Shown here in pieces: positions 34,779-43,378 of a DNA stretch of 64,000 nt; the stretch's first letter is position 1; each line of letters begins with the position of its first letter. The notes under the pieces are model-generated. The model worked only from the letters and a program-made list of their open reading frames with translations. It did no database searches and was not told the DNA's origin. The position numbers and the translations under genes were made by a program. Source of the stretch: Streptomyces sp. Ag109_O5-1 (lineage in GTDB: Bacteria; Actinomycetota; Actinomycetes; Streptomycetales; Streptomycetaceae); contig NZ_RKQF01000001.1 in assembly GCF_003814875.1 (NCBI RefSeq), forward strand, positions 2,852,001-2,916,000, written 5' to 3'.

Positions 34779-35696
34779 TCAGGACCGGCGGTAGCGACCG
34801 AACAGGAATCCGGCCTCTTCCAGCAGGGACACTAGTTCGAAGCGGTGGGGCACGGCCACGCGGGGTCCCCCGGAGATCCGCTGGGCGTCCCCCGCCGTGA
34901 GCATCGGGGAGATCGTCAGGCAGAGCTCGTCGAGGACGTCCGCGGCGACGAACTGCCCGAGCAGCCGGGGACCGCCCTCGGTGAGCAGCCGGGTGTGGCC
35001 GAGGCCGGCGAGTGCGCGTACCGCGCGGGCGGGGTCGACACCCTTGCCGTCACCGGCGATCACCACCCGGGCCCCGGACTGTTCGGCGGCCGCGACCCGG
35101 TCGGGGGCCGCCGCCGCGCCGGTGAGGACCAGCGTGGGCACGAGGGGCGAGGTGAACAGCGGGACCGAGAAGTCGAGGTCCAGGCTCGCGCTCACGACGG
35201 CGACCGCGGCGGCCTGACCCTGCCCCGCCGCGGCCCGGGCCGCGGCGAACTCCGCACGCGCGCGTACCGGCCGGTACCCCTCCTGCCGTACCGTTTCCGC
35301 GCCCACCAGGACGACATCCGCGAGCGCCCGCAGGGTGCCGAAGATCCGCATGTCGGCCGCGCCGGAGATGGGCTGCGACCGCCCGTCGTGCTGACCGGCC
35401 CCGTCGAGCGTGGACACCATGTTGGCCCGCAGCCAGACCTCCCGCCCGGCGGACTCCGGGTAGGAGTAGGCGAGGGCCAGCTCGGCGAGGCTCCACTCCC
35501 GGTCGACGAGATCGGCACCGACCGCCGCGGCCGTCACCGCGGATCCGCCGCCGGCGGATCCCGGCCCCTCGGCGCCGGCCCCGGAGCCGCGCCCGGGCCT
35601 CTCCCCCGGAGCCGCGGCCCCCTCCGCCACTGCCGAACCGTCAAAGGCCCCGGCCCGGGCTGCTGTCTCTTCGGTCACAGGGAACAGGCGTCGCAT
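34779..35696 (-). CDS. RibD C-terminal-type pyrimidine/dihydrofolate reductase
   Basis: The 305-residue protein has an Ala/Gly-rich N-terminal extension (about 1-65) and a RibD_C domain: WLRANMVSTLDGAGQHDGRS, DMRIFGTLRALADVVLVGAE, LTEGGPRLLGQFVAADVLDE. The domain reduces the ribosyl-amino-pyrimidinone in riboflavin synthesis, but single-domain forms without a deaminase often have other NADPH-linked roles. ATG 35694-35696 is used. It is divergent from zapE with a 37-bp gap, so their promoters must overlap. Confidence 0.85.
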   Translation of the reverse strand: MRRLFPVTEETAARAGAFDGSAVAEGAAAPGERPGRGSGAGAEGPGSAGGGSAVTAAAVGADLVDREWSLAELALAYSYPESAGREVWLRANMVSTLDGAGQHDGRSQPISGAADMRIFGTLRALADVVLVGAETVRQEGYRPVRARAEFAAARAAAGQGQAAAVAVVSASLDLDFSVPLFTSPLVPTLVLTGAAAAPDRVAAAEQSGARVVIAGDGKGVDPARAVRALAGLGHTRLLTEGGPRLLGQFVAADVLDELCLTISPMLTAGDAQRISGGPRVAVPHRFELVSLLEEAGFLFGRYRRS

Positions 35697-35733
35697 GCCG
35701 TGCAGTGTGGCACGGCAACTAGCATGGGTAACC

Positions 35734-36840
35734 GTGTCCTCTTCTCCCGCCACATCCGAGGTCAGCCCCATAGCCGACACGGGCCCGCTGGCCCTGTGCG
35801 CCCGCTCGCCGCACGTTCCCGCGGACCGGCTGGTCGCCGAGATGGTGCCGCCACCCCGCTTCGACTCGGTCCGCTTCGCCACCTACCTCCCGGACCCGAA
35901 ACAGCCGAGCCAGACCGAGGCCGTACGGGTCCTGGAAGGCTTCGCCGGCGGTCTCGGCGGGGCGCACGCGGCGGCCGGCGGCAAGCGCGGCTTCTTCGGC
36001 TTCGGCAAGGCCAGGGCCCCGAAGACCCCGGCCGGTCCCCGCGGGGTCTACCTCGACGGCGGGTACGGCGTCGGCAAGACCCATCTGCTCGCCTCCCTCT
36101 GGCACGCCACCCCGGCCGAGCCCGCCCTGAAGGCGTTCGGCACCTTCGTGGAGCTGACCAACCTGGTCGGCGCCCTCGGCTTCCAGCAGACCGTGCAGAC
36201 CCTCTCCGGCCACCGGCTGCTGTGCATCGACGAGTTCGAGCTGGACGACCCCGGCGACACGGTCCTCGTCTCCACCCTGCTCGGCCGGCTCGTCGACGCC
36301 GGGGTCGCGCTCGCCGCCACCTCCAACACCCTGCCGGGCAAGCTCGGCGAGGGCCGGTTCGCGGCCGCCGACTTCCTGCGCGAGATCCAGGGCCTGTCCG
36401 CCCACTTCCGCGCCCTGCGCATCGACGGCGAGGACTACCGCCACCGCGGCCTGCCCGAGGCGCCGGCGCCCTACTCCGACGAACAGGTGACCAAGGCGGC
36501 GTACGCCACGCCGGGCGCCTCGCTCGACGACTTCCCGCACCTCCTGGACCACCTGGCCAAGGTGCACCCCAGCCGGTACGGCGCGCTGACCGACGGGCTG
36601 ACGGCCGTCTGCCTGACGGACGTCCAGGCCGTGCCCGACCAGTCGACCGCACTGCGGCTCGTGGTCCTCGCGGACCGGCTCTACGACCGCGAGATCCCGG
36701 TCCTGGCCTCCGGACTGCCCTTCGACAAGCTGTTCAGCGAGGAGATGCTGAACGGCGGCTACCGGAAGAAGTACTTCCGCGCGATATCCCGGCTCACCGC
36801 CCTGGCGAGGGACGCCAAGGGGCTTGTGAGCGCCGGGTAG
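35734..36840 (+). CDS. zapE: Cell division ATPase ZapE (AFG1-like)
   Basis: The 368-residue AAA-type protein has Walker A YLDGGYGVGKTHLLASL, Walker B LLCIDEFELDD, sensor AATSNTLPGKL and the C-terminal LFDKLFSEEM-like region of ZapE/AFG1. In E. coli ZapE acts on FtsZ rings late in division. GTG 35734 is supported by TAGCAT (35720-35725) 8 nt upstream and the absence of a ribosome site, suggesting a leaderless transcript. Confidence 0.88.
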   Translation: MSSSPATSEVSPIADTGPLALCARSPHVPADRLVAEMVPPPRFDSVRFATYLPDPKQPSQTEAVRVLEGFAGGLGGAHAAAGGKRGFFGFGKARAPKTPAGPRGVYLDGGYGVGKTHLLASLWHATPAEPALKAFGTFVELTNLVGALGFQQTVQTLSGHRLLCIDEFELDDPGDTVLVSTLLGRLVDAGVALAATSNTLPGKLGEGRFAAADFLREIQGLSAHFRALRIDGEDYRHRGLPEAPAPYSDEQVTKAAYATPGASLDDFPHLLDHLAKVHPSRYGALTDGLTAVCLTDVQAVPDQSTALRLVVLADRLYDREIPVLASGLPFDKLFSEEMLNGGYRKKYFRAISRLTALARDAKGLVSAG

Positions 36841-36932
36841 GCACCTTTTAGTTGATCAAGCCCCCAAGGTCAAGAGCCCGATCAGGCCACATCACCGGCA
36901 CTTTTCACGCTCTCTTCGGCTCGCAACACCGA

Positions 36933-36964
36933 GTTAACCCTGCAAACAACTTTGCGGGGTTAAC
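36933..36964. promoter_or_regulatory. Long palindrome with GTTAAC ends
   Basis: Arms 36933-36946 and 36951-36964 are complementary at 13 of 14 positions with a CAAC centre; each carries GTTAACCC or GGGTTAAC at the outer end. It lies upstream of the secreted-protein gene and of a weak promoter (TTGACC 36972-36977, TTGATG 36994-36999). It could be an operator or the zapE terminator. Confidence 0.45.
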
Positions 36965-37034
36965 GTGTTTCTTGACCAACCATTGACCTGTGCTTGATGT
37001 GCACAAGAGGCGCGAACTGCTGCGAGGGGGGCTC

Positions 37035-37430
37035 ATGTTCCGAGGTACGACGGCCCGGACCGTACTCTCGCTCCTGGCCGCCGCCCTGCTCGCCGTCCAG
37101 TTCTTCGCGCCCGCGGCAACCTTCGCGGCCGCGCACACCCTCAGTCATGTCGAGGCCAAGGCCCAGCCCGGATTCAAGCCCCCGGTGAAGGCCGTGCGCG
37201 ACGGCTCGCACACCCTCCGCGACCACGGCCGGTGCGGGGAGCCTCCCAGCCCGCCGCCGGCCGCCGACCGCCATCGCACCTCCCCCGCCGGCTGGGCCGA
37301 CGACCGGCCGCTCGCCGCCCGGCACACCACGGCCATACGCGCCTCGCTGCCGCCCGCCGCCAAGCACCGGCACCCGTCAAGACCGTCGAGAGCCCTCTCA
37401 CCGGCCGCGCTCCAGGTCTTCCGCTGCTGA
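37035..37430 (+). CDS. Small secreted protein upstream of carbonic anhydrase
   Basis: The 131-residue product begins with a clear signal peptide (about 1-33, TVLSLLAAALLAVQFFAPAA then TFAAA). The rest is Pro-, Ala-, Arg- and His-rich and looks disordered. GAGGGGGG precedes ATG 37035. It is 91 bp before the carbonic anhydrase gene on the same strand and may be co-transcribed. It is not a recognised family. Confidence 0.65.
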   Translation: MFRGTTARTVLSLLAAALLAVQFFAPAATFAAAHTLSHVEAKAQPGFKPPVKAVRDGSHTLRDHGRCGEPPSPPPAADRHRTSPAGWADDRPLAARHTTAIRASLPPAAKHRHPSRPSRALSPAALQVFRC

Positions 37431-37521
37431 CAGGCGGGTTCCGCCTCGGCTCTTCACCCCCCCACGACCGTCGTGCAAGCCCGACGCGCCGTCGCGGCGC
37501 GCCAGGAGGAGTCCACACAGC

Positions 37522-38100
37522 ATGCAGCCCCTCATCGACAACGCCCGTACGTTCGGACAGCGCCCTGAGGAGTTCGCCAAACTCGCCGAAGGCCAGTCCC
37601 CGCAGGTGCTGTTCATCACCTGCTCCGACTCCCGGGTCGTCCCGGCCCTGATCACCGGCGCCCGCCCGGGTGAGCTCTTCGAGCTGCGCACCGCGGGCAA
37701 CATCGTCCCGCCGTACGCCTCGGAACACCCGACCGGCGAGGCGGCCACCATCGAATACGCCGTGGAGGTGCTCGGCGTCCGCGACATCGTCGTCTGCGGG
37801 CACTCGCACTGCGGCGCCGTCGGCGCGCTGGTGCGCGGCGACGACCTGACCGCCGTACCCGCCGTACGGGACTGGCTGGCGCGTGCCGAGCCGCGCCCGA
37901 CCGGGACGGCGGAGGACCCGGCCGTGGCCGAGGGCGTGCAGAGCCATGTGCTCGCCCAGTTGCTGCGGCTGCGCTCCTACCCGTTCATCGACCGGAAGCT
38001 GACGGAGGGTCGGCTGACCCTGCGCGGCTGGTACTACGAGGTCCACACCGGTGCCGTGCGCGAACACCGCACGGAGACCGACGCGTTCGAGACCCTGTGA
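37522..38100 (+). CDS. Beta-class carbonic anhydrase
   Basis: The 192-residue protein has Zn ligands in FITCSDSRVVP and CGHSHCGAVGAL, with ELRTAGNIVPP between, as in beta carbonic anhydrases. It interconverts CO2 and bicarbonate in the cytoplasm. AGGAGG lies about 10 nt before ATG 37522. Its stop overlaps the SulP start as GTGA, which ties hydration to transport. Confidence 0.95.
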   Translation: MQPLIDNARTFGQRPEEFAKLAEGQSPQVLFITCSDSRVVPALITGARPGELFELRTAGNIVPPYASEHPTGEAATIEYAVEVLGVRDIVVCGHSHCGAVGALVRGDDLTAVPAVRDWLARAEPRPTGTAEDPAVAEGVQSHVLAQLLRLRSYPFIDRKLTEGRLTLRGWYYEVHTGAVREHRTETDAFETL

Positions 38101-39608
38101 GCGTCGCGATGACCAAGTTCCCCCACATCAGGTTCCCTTACATACGGCAGGACTTCGCTGCCTCTCTCGTCGTCTTCCTGGTCGCGCTCCCGCTGTGCGT
38201 GGGCGTGGCCGTCGCCTCCGGTGTCCCGGCCGAACTCGGCCTGGTCACCGGCATCGTGGGCGGCATCGTCACCGGGCTGCTGCGTGGCAGCAGCCTCCAG
38301 GTGTCCGGTCCGGCGGCCGGACTGACCGTGCTCGTCTTCGAGGCGGTGCACGAGTTCGGGCTGCCGGTGCTCGGCGTGATCGTGCTGGCCACCGGCGTCC
38401 TGCAGATCACCATGGGCGTCCTGAAACTGGGACGCTGGTTCCGGGCCATCTCGATCTCGGTCGTGGAGGGCATGCTGGCCGGAATCGGTCTGGTCCTGAT
38501 CGCCGGCCAGCTGTATCCGGCGCTCGCCACGAAGGCCCCGGCGTCGGGCCCCGGCAAGATAGCGGGACTGCCCGGGGCGTTCCTGGACGCGCTCGGGGAC
38601 GGGAAGGCGCTGGCCTCGCTCGCTCTCGGCGCGGGCACCGTCGCCGTCCTGGTGCTGTGGAAGCACGTCCCGGCGAAGGTACGGACGGTCCCCGGACCGC
38701 TGGCCGCGGTCGGTCTCGCCACCCTGGCCGCGTTCTTCCTGGACCTCCCGGTCGCCACCGTCGAGGTGCACGGGCTGCTGGGCTCCGTCCAGCCGCCGCC
38801 GCTGAGCGCCTTCGGCGAACTGGCGGGCCTCGGGGTGATCGGCACGATCGTCGCGTTCACGCTGATCGCGTCCGCCGAGTCGCTGTTCAGCGCGGCGGCC
38901 GTGGACCGGCTGCACAACGGCCCGCGCACCGAGTACGACAAGGAGCTGGTCGCCCAGGGCGCGGGCAACGCGCTCTGCGGGGCCCTCGGCGCGCTGCCGA
39001 TGACCGCGGTGATCGTGCGCAGCGCGGCCAACGTCCAGGCCGGCGCCCGGACGAAGGCGTCCCGGGTGCTGCACGGCGTCTGGCTGCTGCTGTTCGCGGC
39101 TCTGCTGCCGGGAGTCCTGGGCTACATACCGATCCCGGCCCTCGCCGGGATCCTGGTCTACTCGGGCGCCAAGCTGATCCCCGTGCGTGCGCTGACCGCG
39201 CTCTGGCGCGAGCACCGGGGCGAGGCGCTGATCCTGGTCGTCACCGCGGTGTCGATCGTCGCGGTCAGCATGTTCGAGGGCGTGCTCATCGGGTTGGCCC
39301 TGTCGATCGTCAAGACGGCCTGGGAGGCCTCGCACCTCAAGCTGGAGATCGTCGACAAGGGCGCGGGCCCGATCGACGCCCATCTGTCGGGCAACGCGAC
39401 CTTCCTGCGGCTGCCCAAGATCCTGGACAGCCTGGAGGCGCTGCCCCAGGACCGCCCGATCCGGGTGGACCTGTCCGGGCTGCACCACCTCGACCACGCC
39501 TGCCGGACCGCGCTGGAGAGCTGGGCCGCGCGGCACAGCGCCGCCGGTACCGAGCCGGTGAAGGTCACGACCGCCGAGGCCACGGCCACCCCGGTCACGA
39601 CCCTCTGA
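38097..39608 (+). CDS. SulP-family anion (probable bicarbonate) transporter with STAS domain
   Basis: The 503-residue protein has 10-14 membrane helices (about 20-410) with VSGPAAGLTVLVFEAVHEFG and AESLFSAAAVDRLH, then a C-terminal STAS domain (IRVDLSGLHHLDHACRTAL). SulP carriers move sulfate or bicarbonate. The translational overlap with carbonic anhydrase favours bicarbonate, but this is inferred. A perfect terminator follows. Confidence 0.9.
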   Translation: MSVAMTKFPHIRFPYIRQDFAASLVVFLVALPLCVGVAVASGVPAELGLVTGIVGGIVTGLLRGSSLQVSGPAAGLTVLVFEAVHEFGLPVLGVIVLATGVLQITMGVLKLGRWFRAISISVVEGMLAGIGLVLIAGQLYPALATKAPASGPGKIAGLPGAFLDALGDGKALASLALGAGTVAVLVLWKHVPAKVRTVPGPLAAVGLATLAAFFLDLPVATVEVHGLLGSVQPPPLSAFGELAGLGVIGTIVAFTLIASAESLFSAAAVDRLHNGPRTEYDKELVAQGAGNALCGALGALPMTAVIVRSAANVQAGARTKASRVLHGVWLLLFAALLPGVLGYIPIPALAGILVYSGAKLIPVRALTALWREHRGEALILVVTAVSIVAVSMFEGVLIGLALSIVKTAWEASHLKLEIVDKGAGPIDAHLSGNATFLRLPKILDSLEALPQDRPIRVDLSGLHHLDHACRTALESWAARHSAAGTEPVKVTTAEATATPVTTL

Positions 39609-39652
39609 GTCAGGACCCTCTGAGTCACGGCCGCCTGAACCGGCGGCCGCTC

Positions 39653-39692
39653 CCGGGCCGGGATGCCGACGCCCCTCGGCATCCCGGCCCGG
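39653..39692 (+). terminator. Terminator of the carbonic anhydrase-SulP operon
   Basis: A perfect 17-bp stem (39653-39669 with 39676-39692) closes a 6-nt loop. It lies 44 nt after the SulP stop. Confidence 0.85.
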
Positions 39693-39782
39693 ACCTGCTT
39701 CCCTGGGCCGTGGCCCCGGGCCTCCCACCGGGCATATCGTTGAAGCATCAGACATATCGGACCTCTCTGTTTGGGGGTCGTG

Positions 39783-40613
39783 ATGGTTCAGGAGCTGCTG
39801 GTCGCGGTGGTGGCGGCGCTGTGCTTCGGCGCGCTGTACCTGGCCGCCGGCGCGCGCGTCGTCAAGCAGTACGAGCAGGGTGTGCTGTTCCGGCTCGGTC
39901 GCGTCACCGGTGACGTACGGATGCCCGGCTTCAACCTGGTGATCCCGTTCGTGGACCGGCTGTACAAGATCAACCTGCAGATCGTGACTCTGCCGGTCCC
40001 CGCCCAGGAGGGCATCACCCGCGACAACGTCACCGTGCGGGTGGACGCGGTCGTCTACTTCCGGGTGGTCGACGCGGTGAGCGCGCTGGTCAAGGTCGAG
40101 GACTACAAGTTCGCCGTCTCGCAGATGGCCCAGACCTCGCTGCGGTCGATCATCGGCAAGAGCGATCTGGACGATCTGCTCTCCAACCGCGAGAAGCTCA
40201 ACCAGGGGCTGGAGCTGATGATCGACAGCCCGGCCGTGGGCTGGGGTGTGCAGGTGGACCGAGTCGAGATCAAGGACGTGTCCCTGCCGGACACGATGAA
40301 GCGCTCGATGGCCCGCCAGGCCGAGGCCGACCGTGAGCGCCGGGCCCGGATCATCAACGCCGACGCCGAGCTGCAGGCCTCGAAGAAGCTCGCCGAGGCG
40401 GCCCAGCAGATGGCCAGCACCCCCTCGGCCCTGCAACTGCGGCTGCTGCAGACGATCGTGGCGGTGGCGGCCGAGAAGAACTCCACGCTGGTCCTGCCCT
40501 TCCCGGTGGAGCTGCTGCGGTTCCTGGAGAGAGCCCAGCAGCCGGCGCCGAACGGCGACGCCCGGCCCGAGGTCACCGAGAGCGCGCTGAAGGGAGGGCC
40601 GCCGCCCGGGTGA
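39783..40613 (+). CDS. SPFH/Band 7 (slipin-like) membrane protein
   Basis: The 276-residue protein has an N-terminal membrane hairpin or anchor (about 3-22), then a Band 7 domain (KQYEQGVLFRLGRVTGDVRM, LPVPAQEGITRDNVTVRVDA, VYFRVVDAVSALVKVEDYKF) and a helical EA-rich region (QAEADRERRARIINADAELQ). These proteins scaffold membrane microdomains. ATG 39783 follows GGGGG; GTG 39780 is possible. CATATCG occurs twice, 20 nt apart, just upstream (39733, 39753). Confidence 0.9.
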   Translation: MVQELLVAVVAALCFGALYLAAGARVVKQYEQGVLFRLGRVTGDVRMPGFNLVIPFVDRLYKINLQIVTLPVPAQEGITRDNVTVRVDAVVYFRVVDAVSALVKVEDYKFAVSQMAQTSLRSIIGKSDLDDLLSNREKLNQGLELMIDSPAVGWGVQVDRVEIKDVSLPDTMKRSMARQAEADRERRARIINADAELQASKKLAEAAQQMASTPSALQLRLLQTIVAVAAEKNSTLVLPFPVELLRFLERAQQPAPNGDARPEVTESALKGGPPPG

Positions 40614-40665
40614 CCCGGCGCCGCGCCCACCGGAAAATACACATATTCCGACCTACGTTCATACG

Positions 40666-41511
40666 GTGATCCGATCAGCACGCCGTCTTGCCGGTACGAC
40701 CGCCGCCTGCGTCGCCCTGGGCGCCGCGCTCGCCGCCTGTGGCTCCGCCCAGGCCCCCCAGGCGGGCCGTCCGGCCCCCGCCAGGCCCGCAGCCAAGCCA
40801 CCCACTCTCCCCGCGGGCCCCGGCGGCGCGGCGCCCGTCTTCTTCCACGGTCCGCGCACCCTGGGCAAGACCGTCGCCCTGACCTTCGACGCCGACATGA
40901 CCGCCGACCAGGGGCCGCGTGCGGCCGCGGGCGAACACTTCGACAACCCGGCGCTGATCGAGACCCTGCGCCGCCTGAAGGTACCGGCCACGATCTTCAT
41001 GACCGGCCGCTGGGCCGACCAGTACCCGGAGCAGGCCCGCTCGCTCGGCGGCGACCCGCAGTTCGAGGTCGCCAACCACTCCTACAGCCACTACGCGTTC
41101 ACCGACGACTGCTACGGCCTGCCGACCGTCTCCGCCGCGAACATGAAGTCGGACGTGCAGCGGGCCTACACCGCGCTGCTCCGCGCGGGGGTGCCGCACC
41201 CGATGCCGTACTTCCGCTTCCCCGGCGGCTGTTACGACCAGCAGGCGCTGCGCGCGGTCGGCAAGCTCGGGGTCACCGCGGTGCAGTGGGACGTGGTGAG
41301 CGGCGACGCGTTCGCGACGGACGCCGACGCGGTGACCAAGCAGGTGCTGGACGGGGTGAAGCCCGGTTCCGTGGTCGTCATGCACTGCACCCGCAGCGCC
41401 GCCCCGACCACCGACGAGGTGGTCCGCACCGTCGTACCGCAGCTGCGCAAGCAGGGCTTCCGGTTCGTGAAGGTGTCCGAGCTGATCGGGCAGACACGGG
41501 GTCACCGGTGA
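40666..41511 (+). CDS. NodB-type polysaccharide deacetylase lipoprotein
   Basis: The 281-residue lipoprotein has lipobox LAAC, a Pro/Ala linker, and a NodB domain with metal motif VALTFDADMTADQ, NHSYSHYAF and FRFPGGCYDQQ. It should deacetylate peptidoglycan or another acetylated polymer outside the membrane. GTG 40666 has TACGTT (40654-40659) 6 nt upstream and no ribosome site, so the message is probably leaderless. Confidence 0.9.
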   Translation: MIRSARRLAGTTAACVALGAALAACGSAQAPQAGRPAPARPAAKPPTLPAGPGGAAPVFFHGPRTLGKTVALTFDADMTADQGPRAAAGEHFDNPALIETLRRLKVPATIFMTGRWADQYPEQARSLGGDPQFEVANHSYSHYAFTDDCYGLPTVSAANMKSDVQRAYTALLRAGVPHPMPYFRFPGGCYDQQALRAVGKLGVTAVQWDVVSGDAFATDADAVTKQVLDGVKPGSVVVMHCTRSAAPTTDEVVRTVVPQLRKQGFRFVKVSELIGQTRGHR

Positions 41512-41529
41512 CCGTCCTACGCTGGAGGC

Positions 41530-41712
41530 ATGAGCGACGAGGGCTACTGCACGATCACCGAGGGCGCGAAGCCGCCACGGGCGGACGGACCGCCGTATGC
41601 GGAGTGCGTGCTGTGCCGGGAGCCGACGGAGTATCCGGAGTCGTACAAGGGCATCACGATGTGCCCCAGGTGCGAGTGGCAGGAGGCGCAGCGGACCGCC
41701 TGTTCAGGGTGA
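41530..41712 (+). CDS. Small zinc-ribbon protein
   Basis: The 60-residue protein has two Cys pairs: CVLCREP and CPRCEW, forming a single zinc ribbon. Both a TACGCT hexamer (41518-41523) and a GGAGG (41524-41528) precede ATG 41530. The last 9 bases overlap the convergent permease gene. The role is unknown; such proteins often bind nucleic acid. Confidence 0.75.
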   Translation: MSDEGYCTITEGAKPPRADGPPYAECVLCREPTEYPESYKGITMCPRCEWQEAQRTACSG

Positions 41713-42375
41713 GCGGCGGCCGTTGAGGGCGCAGGCCACGGCGAAGGCCGCGGTGGCGAGCAGGACCGCCGCGGCCACCGGCAGCGGGGAGACCGGGATC
41801 CGGCCGGATTCCGAGCCGGTGACCAGGCCGCTGACCGCCGCTTGCGCCGGGGAGCCGGCCGCCACCGTCGAGAGCAGCGCGGCGAGCAGCATCGCCGGCA
41901 CCGCCCGGCCCGGCGAACGCAGCAGCGGCCGGTTGGTGAGCGCGCCGACGGCGCTGCCGAGCAGCGCACAGGCGAGGGTCGCGAGGAGACCGGCGGCTCC
42001 GGCCCGCAGGGCCGGTACGGGGAGCCGGTGGTCGTTGGTGGCGTGCTGACTGATCACCGTCACCAGCAGGGTGGCCGCCGTACCGAGCACCACGGCGGCG
42101 AACAGGGCGGTGAGCAGGGCGGCCAGATGGGCCCTGGCCGGGCCACGCGCCGCCACGACGCAGGCCCGGGCGGCGGGCGGCTCGCCCGTGACACAGATGC
42201 GTACCAGCCAGGCGGCCACCGGCAGCAGTCCGGCGGCCGTGTAGCCGAGCGAGTCCAGCACCGGCTGACCGCTCTGCACACCCACGCCCAGGAACACGGC
42301 GTACAGGATCACCGGCGGCAGCCAGCGCTGGGAGCGCAGGAGGAGAGCGGTCTGGTAGCGCAGAAGTGCGGTCAT
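41704..42375 (-). CDS. ABC transporter membrane subunit
   Basis: The 223-residue protein has about six hydrophobic segments and no soluble domain. ATG 42373-42375 overlaps the ATPase stop as ATGA, so the two are coupled and form one transporter, probably an exporter since there is no binding protein. The substrate cannot be told from sequence. Confidence 0.8.
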   Translation of the reverse strand: MTALLRYQTALLLRSQRWLPPVILYAVFLGVGVQSGQPVLDSLGYTAAGLLPVAAWLVRICVTGEPPAARACVVAARGPARAHLAALLTALFAAVVLGTAATLLVTVISQHATNDHRLPVPALRAGAAGLLATLACALLGSAVGALTNRPLLRSPGRAVPAMLLAALLSTVAAGSPAQAAVSGLVTGSESGRIPVSPLPVAAAVLLATAAFAVACALNGRRSP

Positions 42376-43244
42376 GGGCGGTCTTTCTCGTCCGGTGGGA
42401 CGTCCGGGGCGCTGACGGTGACCACGTGCCAGGGCGGCCGGGCCGTGAGCAGGGCACGCAGGACCACGTCCGAGTGGGACACGGGAACCGTAAGACGGTA
42501 GGTGCCGGGGGCCGGTTCCTCGGCCGAGGCCGCCGTACGGGTCGCGTCGGCGGGGAGACGGCCGCCGGCCGGTCCCTGGACGATGACGACGGTGTGCGGG
42601 CCGACGGGTGCGGCCACTTGCCCGGTACGGGGTCTGAGGGTGCCGTCGACGACCTGGTGGGTCGCGTCGGGTACGCCCGCGAGGCGCCGTGGATCGTGGT
42701 CGACGAACACCACGGCACCCCCGGCGGCTGTGCGCTCCGCGACGGCCCGCTCCAGCTCCGCCCGGGCCTCGGCGTCCAGGCCGGTCCACGCCTCGTCGAG
42801 GACGAGGAGTTCGGGGTCGGCGAGAAGGGCCTGGGCGACAGCGACCTTCTGGCTGGTGCCCTTGGAGAGGTGGGCCATGGGGGTGGCCGCGTAGGCCCCG
42901 GCGCCGAACCGCTCCAGCCAGTCCGCGGCGCGGGCGGCTGCCGTGCGGCGGGAGAGGCCGTGGACGGTGCCGAGGTGGGTGAGGTAGCCGACGGGGGTGA
43001 AGGGGAGGGCCGACGGGAAGCGCTCGGGCACGTACGCGGTGCGCGGGCGGCCGGTGATACGGCCCTCGGTGGGGGTGTCTATCCCGGCGACGAGGCGGAG
43101 CAGGGTGGACTTGCCGGTGCCGTTGGCTCCCTCCACGCGGGTGAGGGAGCCGGGGGTGATGGTGAGGTCGACGCCTCGTAACACCCAGGGGCCGCGTATG
43201 CCGTAGCGGCGGCCTACGCGGACCAGTTCAAGATCACGGTGCAT
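42372..43244 (-). CDS. ABC transporter ATP-binding protein
   Basis: The 290-residue protein has Walker A EGANGTGKSTLLRL, a variant signature HLSKGTSQKVAVAQAL, Walker B LLVLDEAWTGLD and switch FVDHDPRRL. The signature LSKG instead of LSGG is seen in some CcmA/ABC-2 type exporters. The last 80 residues are an extra domain of unknown role. It is first of a two-gene operon. Confidence 0.87.
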   Translation of the reverse strand: MHRDLELVRVGRRYGIRGPWVLRGVDLTITPGSLTRVEGANGTGKSTLLRLVAGIDTPTEGRITGRPRTAYVPERFPSALPFTPVGYLTHLGTVHGLSRRTAAARAADWLERFGAGAYAATPMAHLSKGTSQKVAVAQALLADPELLVLDEAWTGLDAEARAELERAVAERTAAGGAVVFVDHDPRRLAGVPDATHQVVDGTLRPRTGQVAAPVGPHTVVIVQGPAGGRLPADATRTAASAEEPAPGTYRLTVPVSHSDVVLRALLTARPPWHVVTVSAPDVPPDEKDRP

Positions 43245-43316
43245 GAGGACATTGTCGTGCCGGATCGGGGTGGTGAGTTGCGGTTGTGTGCGGGCTGCAG
43301 GTGCGTGGGGGCCGTT

Positions 43317-43370
43317 CGCGCAGTTCCTCCCCCGGCCTTCGGCCGGGGGTACCCCCAGCGCCCCTTAGGG
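43317..43370. repeat. Dispersed intergenic palindromic repeat, inverse orientation
   Basis: CGCGCAGTTCCTCCCCC, GGCCGGGGGTACCCCC and AGCGCCCCTTAGGG are the reverse complement modules of 34028-34089. The end of the repeat overlaps the putative -10 element of the next gene. Confidence 0.75.
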
Positions 43371-43378
43371 TTGGTCCG

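Noticed and set aside
34779..35696. Complete bifunctional RibD
   Set aside because: Only the reductase domain is present; the deaminase zinc motifs are absent.
38034..40436. 800-codon frame on the minus strand opposite SulP and the SPFH gene
   Set aside because: Spans two well-supported genes on the other strand, with no recognisable motif.
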